Assembly (NCBI RefSeq): GCF_019801965.1 | Contig: NZ_JAHVIA010000008.1 | Span: 124,001 to 188,000, forward strand | DNA length: 64,000 nucleotides | DNA from: Salipiger bermudensis | GTDB taxonomy: Bacteria > Pseudomonadota > Alphaproteobacteria > Rhodobacterales > Rhodobacteraceae | Direction: 5' to 3' | In this document: positions 8,569 through 17,330 of the stretch, one piece after another | Layout of the letters: each line of letters starts with the position of its first letter | Numbering within the stretch: the first letter of the stretch is position 1 | The notes under the pieces: model-generated | Database searches by the model: none | What the model was told of the DNA's origin: nothing | The model's input: only the letters and a program-made list of their open reading frames with translations | Position numbers and translations under genes: made by a program

Positions 8569-8734
8569 TCTGGCCATCCTCCTGTATGGTCCCCTTAGAA
8601 TGGGCGGCTCAATAAGGCCCGAGGCAGAGACAGGAAAGATGGGGCACCGTCACGCCGCCGTGAGCGCAGGGATCACCGGCGGCGGATCGGCGGGAAGGAG
8701 CCGGCGCGCCGGCAGGGGCGCGCCGATGCGACGC

Positions 8735-10201
8735 TTATTGCGCCGCCTTGAGCTTGAAGCCCTTCTCGATCATGTCTGCGGGCTCGACCGGGTATTCGCC
8801 GGAGAAGCAGGCATCGCAATACTGCGGACAGCTGTTGTTGCGGCCCTCGGCCTCGCCCGCGGCGCGGTAGAGGCCGTCGAGCGAGATGAACTTCAGCGAG
8901 TCGACGCCCAGATGATCGCGCATCTCGTCCTCGGACATGGTCGCGGCCAGTAGCTTCTCGCGCTGGGGCGTGTCGACGCCGTAGAAGCAGGGCCATGCGG
9001 TCGGCGGGGAGGCGATGCGGAAATGCACCTCCGCGGCGCCGGCATCGAGGATCATCTCCTTGATCTTGCGCGAGGTGGTGCCGCGCACCACCGAGTCGTC
9101 GACCAGCACCACGCGCTTGCCGCGGATCAGGGCGCGGTTGACGTTGAGCTTGAGGCGCACGCCCATGTTGCGGATCTGCTCGGTCGGCTCGATGAAGGTC
9201 CGGCCCATGTACTGGTTGCGGATGATCCCCATGCCGTAGGGGATGCCGCTCTCGTGGGCGTAGCCGATCGCCGCCGGGGTGCCGCTGTCGGGGACGGGAC
9301 AGACGAGATCAGCCTCGATCGGCGCCTCGCGGGCCAGCTCGACGCCGATCTGGCGGCGGGTCTCGTAGACCGAGCGGCCGCCGATGATCGAATCGGGGCG
9401 CGAGAAATAGACATGCTCGAAGATGCAGAAACGCGAGTTGCGGCTGCGGAAGGGGTGCGTGCTCTCGACGCCCTTCTCGGTGATCACCACCATCTCGCCG
9501 GGCTCGATCTCGCGCACGTATTCGGCGCCGATGATGTCGAGCGCACAGGTCTCCGACGACAGGCACCAGCCGTCGCCGACCTTGCCGAGCACGAGCGGGC
9601 GGACGCCGAGCGCGTCGCGCACGCCGATCAGCTTGGTGCGGGTCATGGCGACGACCGAGAAGGCGCCCTCGACGCGGCGCAGCGCGTCTTCCATGCGGGC
9701 CGGGATGTCGCGCTGCAGCGAGCGCGCCATCAGGTGGATGATGCATTCGCTGTCCGAAGAGCTCTGGAAGATCGAGCCGCGCTCGATCAGCTCGCGGCGC
9801 AGGGCCTCGGCATTGGTGATGTTGCCATTATGGGCTATCGCCGCGCCGCCCATCGAGAACTCGCCGAAGAACGGCTGCACGTCGCGGATCTGCGCGCCCT
9901 TGGAGCCGGCGGTCGAGTAGCGGACATGGCCGATGGCCAGCGCCCCGGGCAGGGTCTCCATCAGCGATTGCTTGGTGAAGTTGTCGCGGACATAGCCGAA
10001 GCGGCGGGCGGAGTTGAAGCCGTGCTCGGGATGGTAGGAGACGATGCCGCCGGCCTCCTGGCCGCGGTGTTGCAGCGCATGCAGGCCGAGGGCAACGAAA
10101 TTGGCGGCGTCAGTGACGCCGATCATTCCGAAGACCCCGCATTCCTCATGCAGCTTGTCGCCATCTACGGCATCGAAATCGAAGGGATGGGCGGGGGGCA
10201 T
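8735..10201 (-). CDS. purF: amidophosphoribosyltransferase
   Basis: First committed enzyme of purine synthesis: PRPP plus glutamine gives 5-phosphoribosylamine. The glutaminase nucleophile is Cys21 in EECGVFGMIG, exposed after removal of a 20-residue propeptide. The PRPP loop VVLVDDSVVRGTTSRKI is intact. The clustered cysteines near the C-terminus (SCPQYCDACFSG) mark the Bacillus-type enzyme with an oxygen-sensitive 4Fe-4S cluster. ATG 10201 gives 488 residues; a 57-residue longer frame lacks family similarity and is rejected. It is divergent from cydA across 222 bases. No strong ribosome site is visible at this ATG. Confidence 0.92.
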   Translation of the reverse strand: MPPAHPFDFDAVDGDKLHEECGVFGMIGVTDAANFVALGLHALQHRGQEAGGIVSYHPEHGFNSARRFGYVRDNFTKQSLMETLPGALAIGHVRYSTAGSKGAQIRDVQPFFGEFSMGGAAIAHNGNITNAEALRRELIERGSIFQSSSDSECIIHLMARSLQRDIPARMEDALRRVEGAFSVVAMTRTKLIGVRDALGVRPLVLGKVGDGWCLSSETCALDIIGAEYVREIEPGEMVVITEKGVESTHPFRSRNSRFCIFEHVYFSRPDSIIGGRSVYETRRQIGVELAREAPIEADLVCPVPDSGTPAAIGYAHESGIPYGMGIIRNQYMGRTFIEPTEQIRNMGVRLKLNVNRALIRGKRVVLVDDSVVRGTTSRKIKEMILDAGAAEVHFRIASPPTAWPCFYGVDTPQREKLLAATMSEDEMRDHLGVDSLKFISLDGLYRAAGEAEGRNNSCPQYCDACFSGEYPVEPADMIEKGFKLKAAQ

Positions 10202-10423
10202 ATGGCGCTCGGACAAGGGCAGCTCCGAATCCGGTATTGGGAGAGATGGCCCCCACATAATCGCATCCGCGATGCATGTCACGGAAGGATCATAAAACTC
10301 TGGTCGCGCGCAATCATGAGGAGAGTATACGACCGCTAAACGCGACCACATGCCGCGATCTGCCTCTGGCACGGGCGGCGAACCGGTCTAGGTGGTGGGC
10401 CAAGCAACCACGGAGACCCCGGC

Positions 10424-11851
10424 ATGGACACATTCCTCGGCCTCGACGCAACGCTGCTGGCCCGCATCCAGTTCGGCTTCACGGTGTCGTTCCACTTCAT
10501 CTTCCCGTCGATCAGCATCGGCCTTGCGAGCTATCTCGCGGTGCTTAACGGGTTGTATCTCTGGACGCGCGACGGGGTTTACCTCCGGGTGTTCAATTTC
10601 TGGGTCAAGATCTTCGCCATCGCCTTCGGCATGGGCGTGGTCTCGGGCATCGTGATGTCCTACCAGTTCGGGACCAACTGGTCGGTGTTCTCGGATCTCG
10701 CGGGGCCGGTGGTCGGCCCGCTGATGGCCTACGAGGTGCTGACCGCCTTCTTCCTCGAGGCGGGGTTCCTCGGCATCATGCTCTTCGGGCGCGACAAGGT
10801 GGGGCCGGGGCTGCACATGTTCGCCACAGCGATGGTGGCCGTGGGCACGGCGATCTCGGCCACCTGGATCCTGTCGGTGAACTCGTGGATGCAGACGCCA
10901 CAGGGCTTCGGCATCAACGCCGACGGGCAGTTCATCCCCGAGGACTGGTGGGCCATCGTCTTCACGCCGTCCTTCCCCTATCGCCTCGCGCATACGCTGA
11001 CCGCGGCCTATCTCACCACCGCCTTCATCGTAGGCGGCGTTGGCGGCTGGCAGCTGCTGCGCGGCCGGGCGCACAACCCGGCGGCGCGGCGGATGTTCTC
11101 GATGGCAATGTGGATGATCGTGGTCACCGCGCCGCTGCAGGTGATGGTGGGCCACGAGCACGGGCTCAACACGCTCGAGCACCAGCCGGTGAAGATCGCA
11201 GCGATGGAGGGGCATTTCCACAGCCACGAGGACGGCGCGCCTCTGATCCTCTTCGGCCTGCCGGATCAAGCGGCCGGAGAGATGCGCTACGAGCTGTCGA
11301 TCCCGCACCTCAGCTCGGTGATCTTCGGGCTGGGCTGGAACGGCGCGATGGAGGGGCTCGACGTGGTGCCCGACGAGGAGGAGCCGCCGGTGGCGGTGAT
11401 CTTCTGGTCGTTCCGGGTCATGGTGGGGCTCGGCTTCCTGATGGTGGGCGCCGGTCTCTGGGGGCTCTGGGCCCGCTGGCGCGGCCATCTCTACGCCTCG
11501 CCTTGGCTCTGGCGCGCGATGGTGGCGATGGGGCCCTCGGGGCTGGTGGCGGTGATCGCCGGCTGGATCACCACCGAGGTCGGACGGCAGCCCTACGTGG
11601 TCTACAACCAGCTGCGCACCGCCGACGCGGTCTCGCCGCTCGGGGCGAGCGCGGTGGGCTGGTCGCTCATCGCCTTCATCGTGATCTATTTCGCGGTCTT
11701 CGGGGCAGGGGTGCTGTACATCCTGCGGCTGATGCATCGCGAGCCCGACATGGGCGAGGACGATGCCGATGCCGAGCCCGGACCGACCCGCGCCGCCGGC
11801 ATCACGCCGCAGCAGCAGATGGATCGGGGCCGCGCGGCCCCGGCGGAATGA
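10424..11851 (+). CDS. cydA: cytochrome bd-type (cyanide-insensitive) ubiquinol oxidase subunit I
   Basis: Haem-bearing subunit of the terminal quinol oxidase in the inner membrane. It has 475 residues and about nine membrane helices. Conserved features include RIQFGFTVSFHF (axial His24 of haem b595), a second haem His in RLAHTLTAAY, the quinol-loop Lys/Glu in VKIAAMEGHF, and GRQPY. The Q-loop is short, as in the CioA branch. ATG 10424 has GGAGA upstream. It is followed by cydB and a DUF2474 gene. Confidence 0.93.
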   Translation: MDTFLGLDATLLARIQFGFTVSFHFIFPSISIGLASYLAVLNGLYLWTRDGVYLRVFNFWVKIFAIAFGMGVVSGIVMSYQFGTNWSVFSDLAGPVVGPLMAYEVLTAFFLEAGFLGIMLFGRDKVGPGLHMFATAMVAVGTAISATWILSVNSWMQTPQGFGINADGQFIPEDWWAIVFTPSFPYRLAHTLTAAYLTTAFIVGGVGGWQLLRGRAHNPAARRMFSMAMWMIVVTAPLQVMVGHEHGLNTLEHQPVKIAAMEGHFHSHEDGAPLILFGLPDQAAGEMRYELSIPHLSSVIFGLGWNGAMEGLDVVPDEEEPPVAVIFWSFRVMVGLGFLMVGAGLWGLWARWRGHLYASPWLWRAMVAMGPSGLVAVIAGWITTEVGRQPYVVYNQLRTADAVSPLGASAVGWSLIAFIVIYFAVFGAGVLYILRLMHREPDMGEDDADAEPGPTRAAGITPQQQMDRGRAAPAE

Positions 11852-11867
11852 GCCGGAGGGAAGCGCA

Positions 11868-12884
11868 ATGGCACTCGACCTGACAACCGCATGGGCGCTT
11901 CTGCTGGCCTTCGCCGTCTTCGTCTACGTCGTGCTCGACGGCTTTGACCTCGGGCTCGGCATCCTCTACCCGTTCTTTCCCAGCAAGCATGACCGCGACC
12001 TGATGATGAACACCGTCGCCCCGGTCTGGGACGGCAACGAGACCTGGCTGGTGCTGGGCGGCGGCGGGCTCTTCGCCGCCTTCCCGCTGGCCTACGCGAT
12101 CATCCTGCCGGCGACCTACCCGCTGATCATCGCCATGCTGCTGGCGCTGGTGTTCCGCGGCGTGGCCTTCGAGTTCCGCTGGCGCTCGACCAGCCGTTTC
12201 TCGCGCTGGAGTTGGGACATGGCCTTCATGGGCGGTTCGACCGTGGCGGCGCTGGCGCAGGGCATGACGCTCGGCACGCTGCTGCAGGGCATCACCGTCG
12301 AGGGCCGCGCCTATGCCGGCGGCTGGTGGGACTGGCTGACGCCCTTCACGCTGCTCTGCGGGGTCGCCGTTGTGGCGGGCTACGCGCTTCTGGGCGCCTG
12401 CTGGCTCAATCTCAAGACCGATGGCCCGCTGCAGGAGCGCGCCCGCTGGCTGGCCCGCATCGCGGGGCTGGTGACGGTGGGCGGCATCGTCGCGGTAAGC
12501 GCCGCGACGCCCTTTCTCGAGACCGCCTATTTCGAGCGCTGGCTGGCCTGGCCGGGCATCCTCGAGGTCGCCATCGTGCCGGTGCTGGTGGGCGTGCTGA
12601 CGCTCTGGCTGGCGCGGTCGCTGACCTCGGGCAAGGGGCCGGACTGGCTGCCCTTCGTGCTGGCGCTGGGGCTGTTCCTGCTGTGCTTCGCGGGGCTCGG
12701 CGTGTCGATGTGGCCCTACGTGATCCCACCCTCGGTGACGCTGCAGCAGGCGGCGGCGCCGGAAAGCTCGCAGCTCTTCATGTTCGCGGGCGCGGTGGTT
12801 CTGGTGCCGATCATCCTGGCCTACACCGCCTATGCCTACTGGGTGTTCCGCGGCAAGCTGAAGCCGGGTGAGGGCTATCACTGA
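11868..12884 (+). CDS. cydB: cytochrome bd-type ubiquinol oxidase subunit II
   Basis: Structural partner of CydA, 338 residues with about eight to nine membrane helices. The N-terminus is family-typical (VYVVLDGFDLGLGILYPF), as is VWDGNETWLVLGGGGLFAAF. ATG 11868 is chosen because GGAGGG stands eight bases upstream; an upstream in-frame extension lies inside cydA. It is separated from cydA by 16 bases, and its stop overlaps the ATG of the next small gene. Confidence 0.95.
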   Translation: MALDLTTAWALLLAFAVFVYVVLDGFDLGLGILYPFFPSKHDRDLMMNTVAPVWDGNETWLVLGGGGLFAAFPLAYAIILPATYPLIIAMLLALVFRGVAFEFRWRSTSRFSRWSWDMAFMGGSTVAALAQGMTLGTLLQGITVEGRAYAGGWWDWLTPFTLLCGVAVVAGYALLGACWLNLKTDGPLQERARWLARIAGLVTVGGIVAVSAATPFLETAYFERWLAWPGILEVAIVPVLVGVLTLWLARSLTSGKGPDWLPFVLALGLFLLCFAGLGVSMWPYVIPPSVTLQQAAAPESSQLFMFAGAVVLVPIILAYTAYAYWVFRGKLKPGEGYH

Positions 12885-12988
12885 TGGCCGCGCGGCTGCG
12901 CAAGCTCGGGTGGTTCGTGGCGCTTTACTTGTGCGGTCTCGCAGCGGTCGGGGCGGTAGCCTACGCGATCCGGGCGGTGCTGCTGTAG
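12884..12988 (+). CDS. DUF2474-type small subunit of the bd oxidase
   Basis: A 34-residue single-helix membrane protein too short for most gene finders. The sequence RLRKLGWFVALYLCG, then a hydrophobic run and a final Arg, matches the DUF2474 pattern found after cyanide-insensitive cydAB genes. Its ATG shares a base with the cydB stop (TGATG), so it is translationally coupled. By analogy with CydX it probably stabilises the oxidase; that role is inference. The coding frame, length and position are seen directly. Confidence 0.8.
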   Translation: MAARLRKLGWFVALYLCGLAAVGAVAYAIRAVLL

Positions 12989-13140
12989 CGGCGGGCAATC
13001 GGGTGCGCGCTCTGCGGGGCGAGGAGCTGACGCTGGAGCTTTCGGGCGGCGGATCGCTCAAAGCACGCGCAGGATCGGCGCCAAGGGCCCTTCAGATCGC
13101 CGGAGTCAGTCGTTTGCGGCGCGGCCCGAGCGATGCGAAG

Positions 13141-13304
13141 CGCGGAATCAAGGCCGCAGGCCGCCGCGCATCGCCGGTCCGCGCCCCGGGCCGGCGATCT
13201 GGTGGGGCTGGGCCCTCAGCTTCGAGGTCCTTCGGATGTGGCAGCGATAAATCGAGGGATTCCAAGGGTGGATCGCCATCCCGCGGACCGGCGATGCGCG
13301 GCGG
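13141..13304 (+). repeat. dispersed palindromic repeat, family 2 copy 1
   Basis: Shares three ordered blocks with 49144-49395: GCGGAATCAAGGCC, CGCCCCGGGC...CGATCTGGTG, and TCGAGGTC-TTCGGA followed by ATCGAG and a CGCGG...GGCGATG end. It is bounded by a perfect 23-bp inverted repeat (13161-13183 with 13282-13304). It occupies the space between the converging DUF2474 and cvpA genes, just beyond the cvpA terminator. The rest of 12989-13404 holds nothing else I recognise. Confidence 0.8.
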
Positions 13305-13350
13305 GCGGTGAGGGTGTGATGACCTCTGGCGTCGGGCGTCTCTGGAACCG

Positions 13351-13379
13351 AAAACGCGCGGCCGAGAGGGCCGCGCGTT
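13351..13379 (-). terminator. Rho-independent terminator after cvpA
   Basis: Perfect 11-bp stem (13353-13363 with 13369-13379) with loop GAGAG; on the minus strand it ends in TTTT. It lies 26 bases past the cvpA stop. Confidence 0.85.
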
Positions 13380-13404
13380 CTGCATTCCGAAACTTTGAAC
13401 AGGC

Positions 13405-13977
13405 TCAGGCGTCGTTTGCACCCGGGGCCTGGCAGACCGCGACCAGCTCTTCGTACTGGCGGGTGACCCAGCCGAGCGCCGCTTCGGGGTTCTGTTCCTC
13501 GATGCGGTCGGTGAACTGGGCGAACACCGCCGCCGAGCGCGAGTCGTCGATCATCGGGATGCCCTGCGCGGTGATCACCGTCTGGTAGACGAAGAAGGCG
13601 ATCGCCACGAGCAGGATGCCGCGTGCCACGCCGAACAGGAAGCCGAGCCCCTGGTCGAGCCCGCCAAGCGCCGAGCGCTGCACGACGCTCGAGAACACCG
13701 GGGTGAACAGCGAGATGATCACCAGCGCCAGCGCCAGCACCGCGGCGAAGGCGGCGATCAGCGACAGCTCGCAGCTGTCGGTGAGGAACTCGCCGATCAC
13801 CGGCACTTCCTGCACCAGCGGCTGCACCTGCGGCGCGAACATGTAGGCGAGGACGGCGGCGGCGATCCAGCCGGCGATCGCCAGCGCCTCGCGGACCAGG
13901 CCGCGGGAATAGGCCAGCAGCGCCGACAGCACGATGACGACGGCAACGACGCCATCAACTACAGTGAAACCTTCCAT
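13405..13977 (-). CDS. cvpA: CvpA family membrane protein
   Basis: Inner-membrane protein of the colicin V production family, 190 residues with about four helices. The N-terminus MEGFTVVDGVVAVVIVLSAL followed by YSRGLVREAL is the family signature, and GGLDQGLGFLFGVARG is conserved. ATG 13977 fits the family start; a 22-residue longer frame is hydrophilic and overlaps the radA side. Its function in cell-envelope homeostasis is not precisely known. It follows radA on the same strand after 40 bases, and a strong terminator closes the unit. Confidence 0.9.
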   Translation of the reverse strand: MEGFTVVDGVVAVVIVLSALLAYSRGLVREALAIAGWIAAAVLAYMFAPQVQPLVQEVPVIGEFLTDSCELSLIAAFAAVLALALVIISLFTPVFSSVVQRSALGGLDQGLGFLFGVARGILLVAIAFFVYQTVITAQGIPMIDDSRSAAVFAQFTDRIEEQNPEAALGWVTRQYEELVAVCQAPGANDA

Positions 13978-14017
13978 CCGATCCTGTCCCTTGTCGTCCC
14001 GGTCTGTGCGGGCCCTC

Positions 14018-15382
14018 TTAACCGGCGCCGAAGACCTCGCCAACCACGCTGGCGAGATCCGCCATTTCGGTCAGCTCCATCCCGGAACCCTTGGCCTTGC
14101 CGCCGCGCGGCAGAATGGCTGTGGAGAAACCAAGTTTCTGCGCCTCTTTCAACCGGTTTTCGGTCTGACCCACCGGCCGCAGCGCGCCGGAGAGGCTGAT
14201 TTCGCCAAAAACCACCGTTTCGGGCGGCACCGCCACGTCTTCGCGCGCCGACAGAAGCGCCGCGGCGACGGCGAGATCGGCGGCGGGTTCGCTCACCTTC
14301 ATGCCGCCGGCGACGTTGAGATAGACATCGAGCCCGGTGAAGGGGATGCCGCAGCGCGCCTCGAGCACTGCGAGGATCATCGCCAGCCGGCTGCCGTCCC
14401 AGCCCACCACGGTGCGGCGCGGGTTGGCCTGCGGCGTGGGCGCGACCAGCGCCTGGAACTCGACCAGCACCGGGCGGGTGCCCTCGATGCCTGAAAACAC
14501 CACCGAGCCGGGCGCCGGCTTGCCGCGCTCCGACAGGAACAGCGCCGAGGGGTTGGCGACCTCCGACAGCCCCGCGCCGGTCATCTCGAAGACGCCGATC
14601 TCGTCGGCCGGGCCGAAGCGGTTCTTGACGCTGCGCAGGATGCGGAACTGGTGGCCGCGCTCACCCTCGAAATAGAGCACCGTGTCGACCATGTGCTCCA
14701 CCACGCGGGGGCCGGCGATCTGGCCGTCCTTGGTGACGTGGCCCACCATGATCACGCTGGTGTTCCGGCTCTTGGCGAAGGTCGTCAGCTCATGCGCCGC
14801 GGCGCGCACCTGCGCCACCGAGCCCGGGGCAGAGCCCACGTTGTCGGCCCACATGGTCTGGATCGAATCGATGATCGCCAGCGTCGGCCGCTCTTCCTCG
14901 AGCGTGGTCAGGATGTCGCGCAGGTTGGTCTCGGCGGCGAGCTTGACCGGGGCTTTCTCAAGCCCAAGCCGCTGCGCCCGCATCCGCACCTGGGCGCTGG
15001 CCTCCTCGCCGCTGGCATAGATCACCTTGAGCCCGGCCTGCGCAAAGGCCGCGGCGGCCTGCAGCAGCAGGGTCGACTTGCCGATGCCGGGATCGCCGCC
15101 CACCAGAATTGCCGAGCCGGGCACCAGCCCGCCGCCCAGGACGCGGTCGAGCTCGCCGATGGCGCAGGCGGTGCGCGGCGGCGGGGCCTCGGGATGCGAC
15201 AGGTCGGTGAGCTTGGCGGCTCGGCCGCGGGCGTTGCCCAAGGTCTTGCCGGAGGGCCCGCTCGACAGCGGCGCCTCCTCGACGATGGTGTTCCATTCGC
15301 CGCAGGCCTCACACCGCCCCGACCATTTCGAGGTGGTGTTGCCGCAGGACTGACAGACAAAATTCGTGGATGCGCGCGCCAT
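14018..15382 (-). CDS. radA: DNA repair protein RadA
   Basis: RecA-like branch-migration helicase used in recombinational repair, 454 residues as expected. Domains in order: a C4 zinc finger (Cys10, Cys13, Cys24, Cys27), the RecA-type ATPase with Walker A GGDPGIGKST, the RadA-specific VKNRFG motif, and a Lon-protease-like C-terminal domain that lacks a protease role. ATG 15382 (MARASTNF) is preferred over an eight-residue extension because family members start right before the zinc finger. Transcribed with cvpA. Confidence 0.96.
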   Translation of the reverse strand: MARASTNFVCQSCGNTTSKWSGRCEACGEWNTIVEEAPLSSGPSGKTLGNARGRAAKLTDLSHPEAPPPRTACAIGELDRVLGGGLVPGSAILVGGDPGIGKSTLLLQAAAAFAQAGLKVIYASGEEASAQVRMRAQRLGLEKAPVKLAAETNLRDILTTLEEERPTLAIIDSIQTMWADNVGSAPGSVAQVRAAAHELTTFAKSRNTSVIMVGHVTKDGQIAGPRVVEHMVDTVLYFEGERGHQFRILRSVKNRFGPADEIGVFEMTGAGLSEVANPSALFLSERGKPAPGSVVFSGIEGTRPVLVEFQALVAPTPQANPRRTVVGWDGSRLAMILAVLEARCGIPFTGLDVYLNVAGGMKVSEPAADLAVAAALLSAREDVAVPPETVVFGEISLSGALRPVGQTENRLKEAQKLGFSTAILPRGGKAKGSGMELTEMADLASVVGEVFGAG

Positions 15383-15439
15383 GCCGCCTGTTTGGCGCAG
15401 CGGCATGGCAGGTGCAAGCGCCTCGAAAGGCGCAGGGAG

Positions 15440-16297
15440 TTATTCCGCCGCGCGGCGAGACAGCATCGCCACCACCGGCTCCGGGCGGGCGGTCTCGTGC
15501 TCGTCGTCCTCGTAATGCTCGGGGCCCCCGACCCAGCCGGAATGCACGTTGCTCAGGGTGGCGATGTGCTGCGGCGGCTGCTGCGGCTCGGAAACGCGGA
15601 TCTCGGGCAGGATCGCCTCGAGCTGGTCGCAGAGCCGGGCGAGCTGCGACTCGGCCACGTCTTCTTCCAGCTCGACGCGCATGTGCCAGCTCTGGATCTC
15701 GTTGGCGACGCGCTTGGCTTCCTCGAGGCGGATGTTGAAATCCTCGATCTCCTGCTGGCGGGCGGTGAGGAAATCGCGGGCGCGCTGCACCTTGCTGTCG
15801 GAATAGACCTCGGCCAGCTCGTGCGAGACATGGCTCATCTGCGCCGCGACCTCGAGCACCGAGGGCTCCAGATCGCCGAGATCGGGGTGATCGCGGAGGA
15901 AGGCGATGCGCTCGCGCACCGAGTCGAACTCAGACGACATGCGGAACACGCCCTCGCGGTCGGCGCGATGCGAGGCGGCATAGGCACGGGCGACATCGCG
16001 CATCGTCATGTGAAAGCGCCGGTGCGAGTTTTCCAGCGTCATTATGCGGGCATTGGAGGGCAGGAAGAACATCAGACCCAGCGCCAGCGCGGTCAGGCCG
16101 AGCTGGATGTAGATGCCGGCCTGGGGCACCACCTGGTCACCGAAGGTGAGCGGCATGGTGAGCCAGTCGACAAGCCCGAACGCGGCAGCGGCGGAATAGG
16201 CGCCGAGCCCGAGACCGAGGGACAGGATCAGCAGGAACGCGACCCGCTGCATGAGATACTGGACGAGAAAAGCCGTTGCACGCATCTGCGACATCAT
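15440..16297 (-). CDS. membrane coiled-coil protein, function unknown
   Basis: I do not recognise a characterised family. The 285-residue protein has two N-terminal membrane helices (about 17-42 and 62-80), a long helical and charged middle (about 85-235, rich in Glu/Arg/Gln and probably coiled coil), and a Pro/Glu/His-rich tail. Closely placed Met codons (16297, 16294, 16285) leave the exact start uncertain, and no clear ribosome site is visible. It lies directly upstream of radA, which suggests co-expression. Confidence 0.7.
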   Translation of the reverse strand: MMSQMRATAFLVQYLMQRVAFLLILSLGLGLGAYSAAAAFGLVDWLTMPLTFGDQVVPQAGIYIQLGLTALALGLMFFLPSNARIMTLENSHRRFHMTMRDVARAYAASHRADREGVFRMSSEFDSVRERIAFLRDHPDLGDLEPSVLEVAAQMSHVSHELAEVYSDSKVQRARDFLTARQQEIEDFNIRLEEAKRVANEIQSWHMRVELEEDVAESQLARLCDQLEAILPEIRVSEPQQPPQHIATLSNVHSGWVGGPEHYEDDEHETARPEPVVAMLSRRAAE

Positions 16298-16459
16298 GGG
16301 TCTATGCCCCCGGAAAAAATATGAATTGCATAAATCGACAACGGCAAGAATACGCCGAAGGTTGCAATTTCGCCTAGAATTTTTTTGAGCAGCATGTCAG
16401 CGCCCCGGTCTGGATTAGGGAATCCTTAACCGAATCGCGGAATTGTTTCCGGATTTGCA

Positions 16460-16939
16460 TCAGCCCGCGCGGCTGTCGGCGCCCGTTTCTGCGCTGGATT
16501 CCGCCAAGGAAATCAGAAGCGAGGCCAGGATGCAGCCACTGAACAGGTAGAGCCCCCAGGCCGTCTCGATCCGGCCGACGCCGATGCCTTTGGCGAGTGT
16601 TATATAGACCGCGATCAAGAAAATATCGGCCATCGCCAGCTTGCCGAGAAGGTTGACGGCCCTAAGCGCGCGCCTGTCGAGAAGGCCGAACTGAATCAGG
16701 GCAAGGCCCAGGGTTTTCAGCCACGGCGCGAACAGCGCAAAGATCGTGACGATCAAGGCGAGAAAGATGTCGCTGCTCCAGAGCGCCTGCAGCCCGGAGA
16801 GCACGCTGATCTCCTGCAGGCCGAAGAGCGGCAGCACGCCGGCCCGCATCAGCGGCGCGACCCACGCCACCGGATAGAGCAACAGAAGCGCGAGGTTGGC
16901 GCCCTTGAGCACCGGTCCGGGCAGGTGCAGGGCGGCCAA
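16460..16939 (-). CDS. PqiA-like single-domain membrane protein
   Basis: Paraquat-inducible protein A family domain, 159 residues with four predicted helices. The pattern LQALWSSDIFLALIVTIFAL followed by LFAPWLKTLGLALI is typical of PqiA/YebS membrane domains, but the cysteine zinc ribbons of full-length PqiA are absent. PqiA/YebS proteins work with MCE proteins in lipid transport, which fits the Mla-type ABC genes upstream on the same strand. The start appears to be TTG 16939, four bases after the preceding stop; a GTG at 16912 is the alternative. Confidence 0.7.
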   Translation of the reverse strand: MAALHLPGPVLKGANLALLLLYPVAWVAPLMRAGVLPLFGLQEISVLSGLQALWSSDIFLALIVTIFALFAPWLKTLGLALIQFGLLDRRALRAVNLLGKLAMADIFLIAVYITLAKGIGVGRIETAWGLYLFSGCILASLLISLAESSAETGADSRAG

Positions 16940-16943
16940 GGGG

Positions 16944-17327
16944 TCAGACCAGCCGGGCGGCGAGCCAGAGGCCGAAGAGCACGATCAGCAGAACCACGTG
17001 GGCGATGTCGAGCCCGCGGCCGCGGCTTCCGGGGAGGTAGGCGCTGGCGGCGAGCACCAGCGAGGGCAGCAGGAGCGGCAGTAGGCCGCTGCCCATGTTC
17101 ATGAACCGCGCCGCCGCGGCGGCCACCGCGCCGCCGGTGAGCCCGGCCACCGGGGCCAGCAGCACGATGCAGCCGATCACCGCGAGCACCAGCGCCACCA
17201 CCGCCGCGCCGCGCGCGGGGCCCGCGGCCCGCATCGCCCGGGCCAGCGCCAGCGCGGCGACGAGCTCGAGGAAGATGAAGCGCTTGAAGATCAGGAAGGC
17301 AAGCAGGATGGGGGTGGGCTCTAGCAT
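16944..17327 (-). CDS. four-helix membrane protein, function unknown
   Basis: A 127-residue, very hydrophobic protein with about four membrane helices separated by short Arg/Gly loops. No family is recognised. It starts at ATG 17327, three bases after the stop of the ABC ATPase gene, and ends four bases before the PqiA-like gene, so it is tightly packed into the Mla-type operon. A part in envelope lipid handling is inferred from context only. Confidence 0.7.
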   Translation of the reverse strand: MLEPTPILLAFLIFKRFIFLELVAALALARAMRAAGPARGAAVVALVLAVIGCIVLLAPVAGLTGGAVAAAAARFMNMGSGLLPLLLPSLVLAASAYLPGSRGRGLDIAHVVLLIVLFGLWLAARLV

Positions 17328-17330
17328 GGT

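Noticed and set aside
10342-10356. RegA/PrrA-like GCGAC-N5-GCCGC site between purF and cydA
   Set aside because: Spacing differs from the usual consensus and such GC-rich matches are common by chance here.
13092-13421. Minus-strand open frame across repeat family 2 copy 1 (and 49151-49468 across copy 2)
   Set aside because: The frames extend over palindromes and terminators, lack ribosome sites and keep no codon-level constraint that I can see; treated as repeat DNA.
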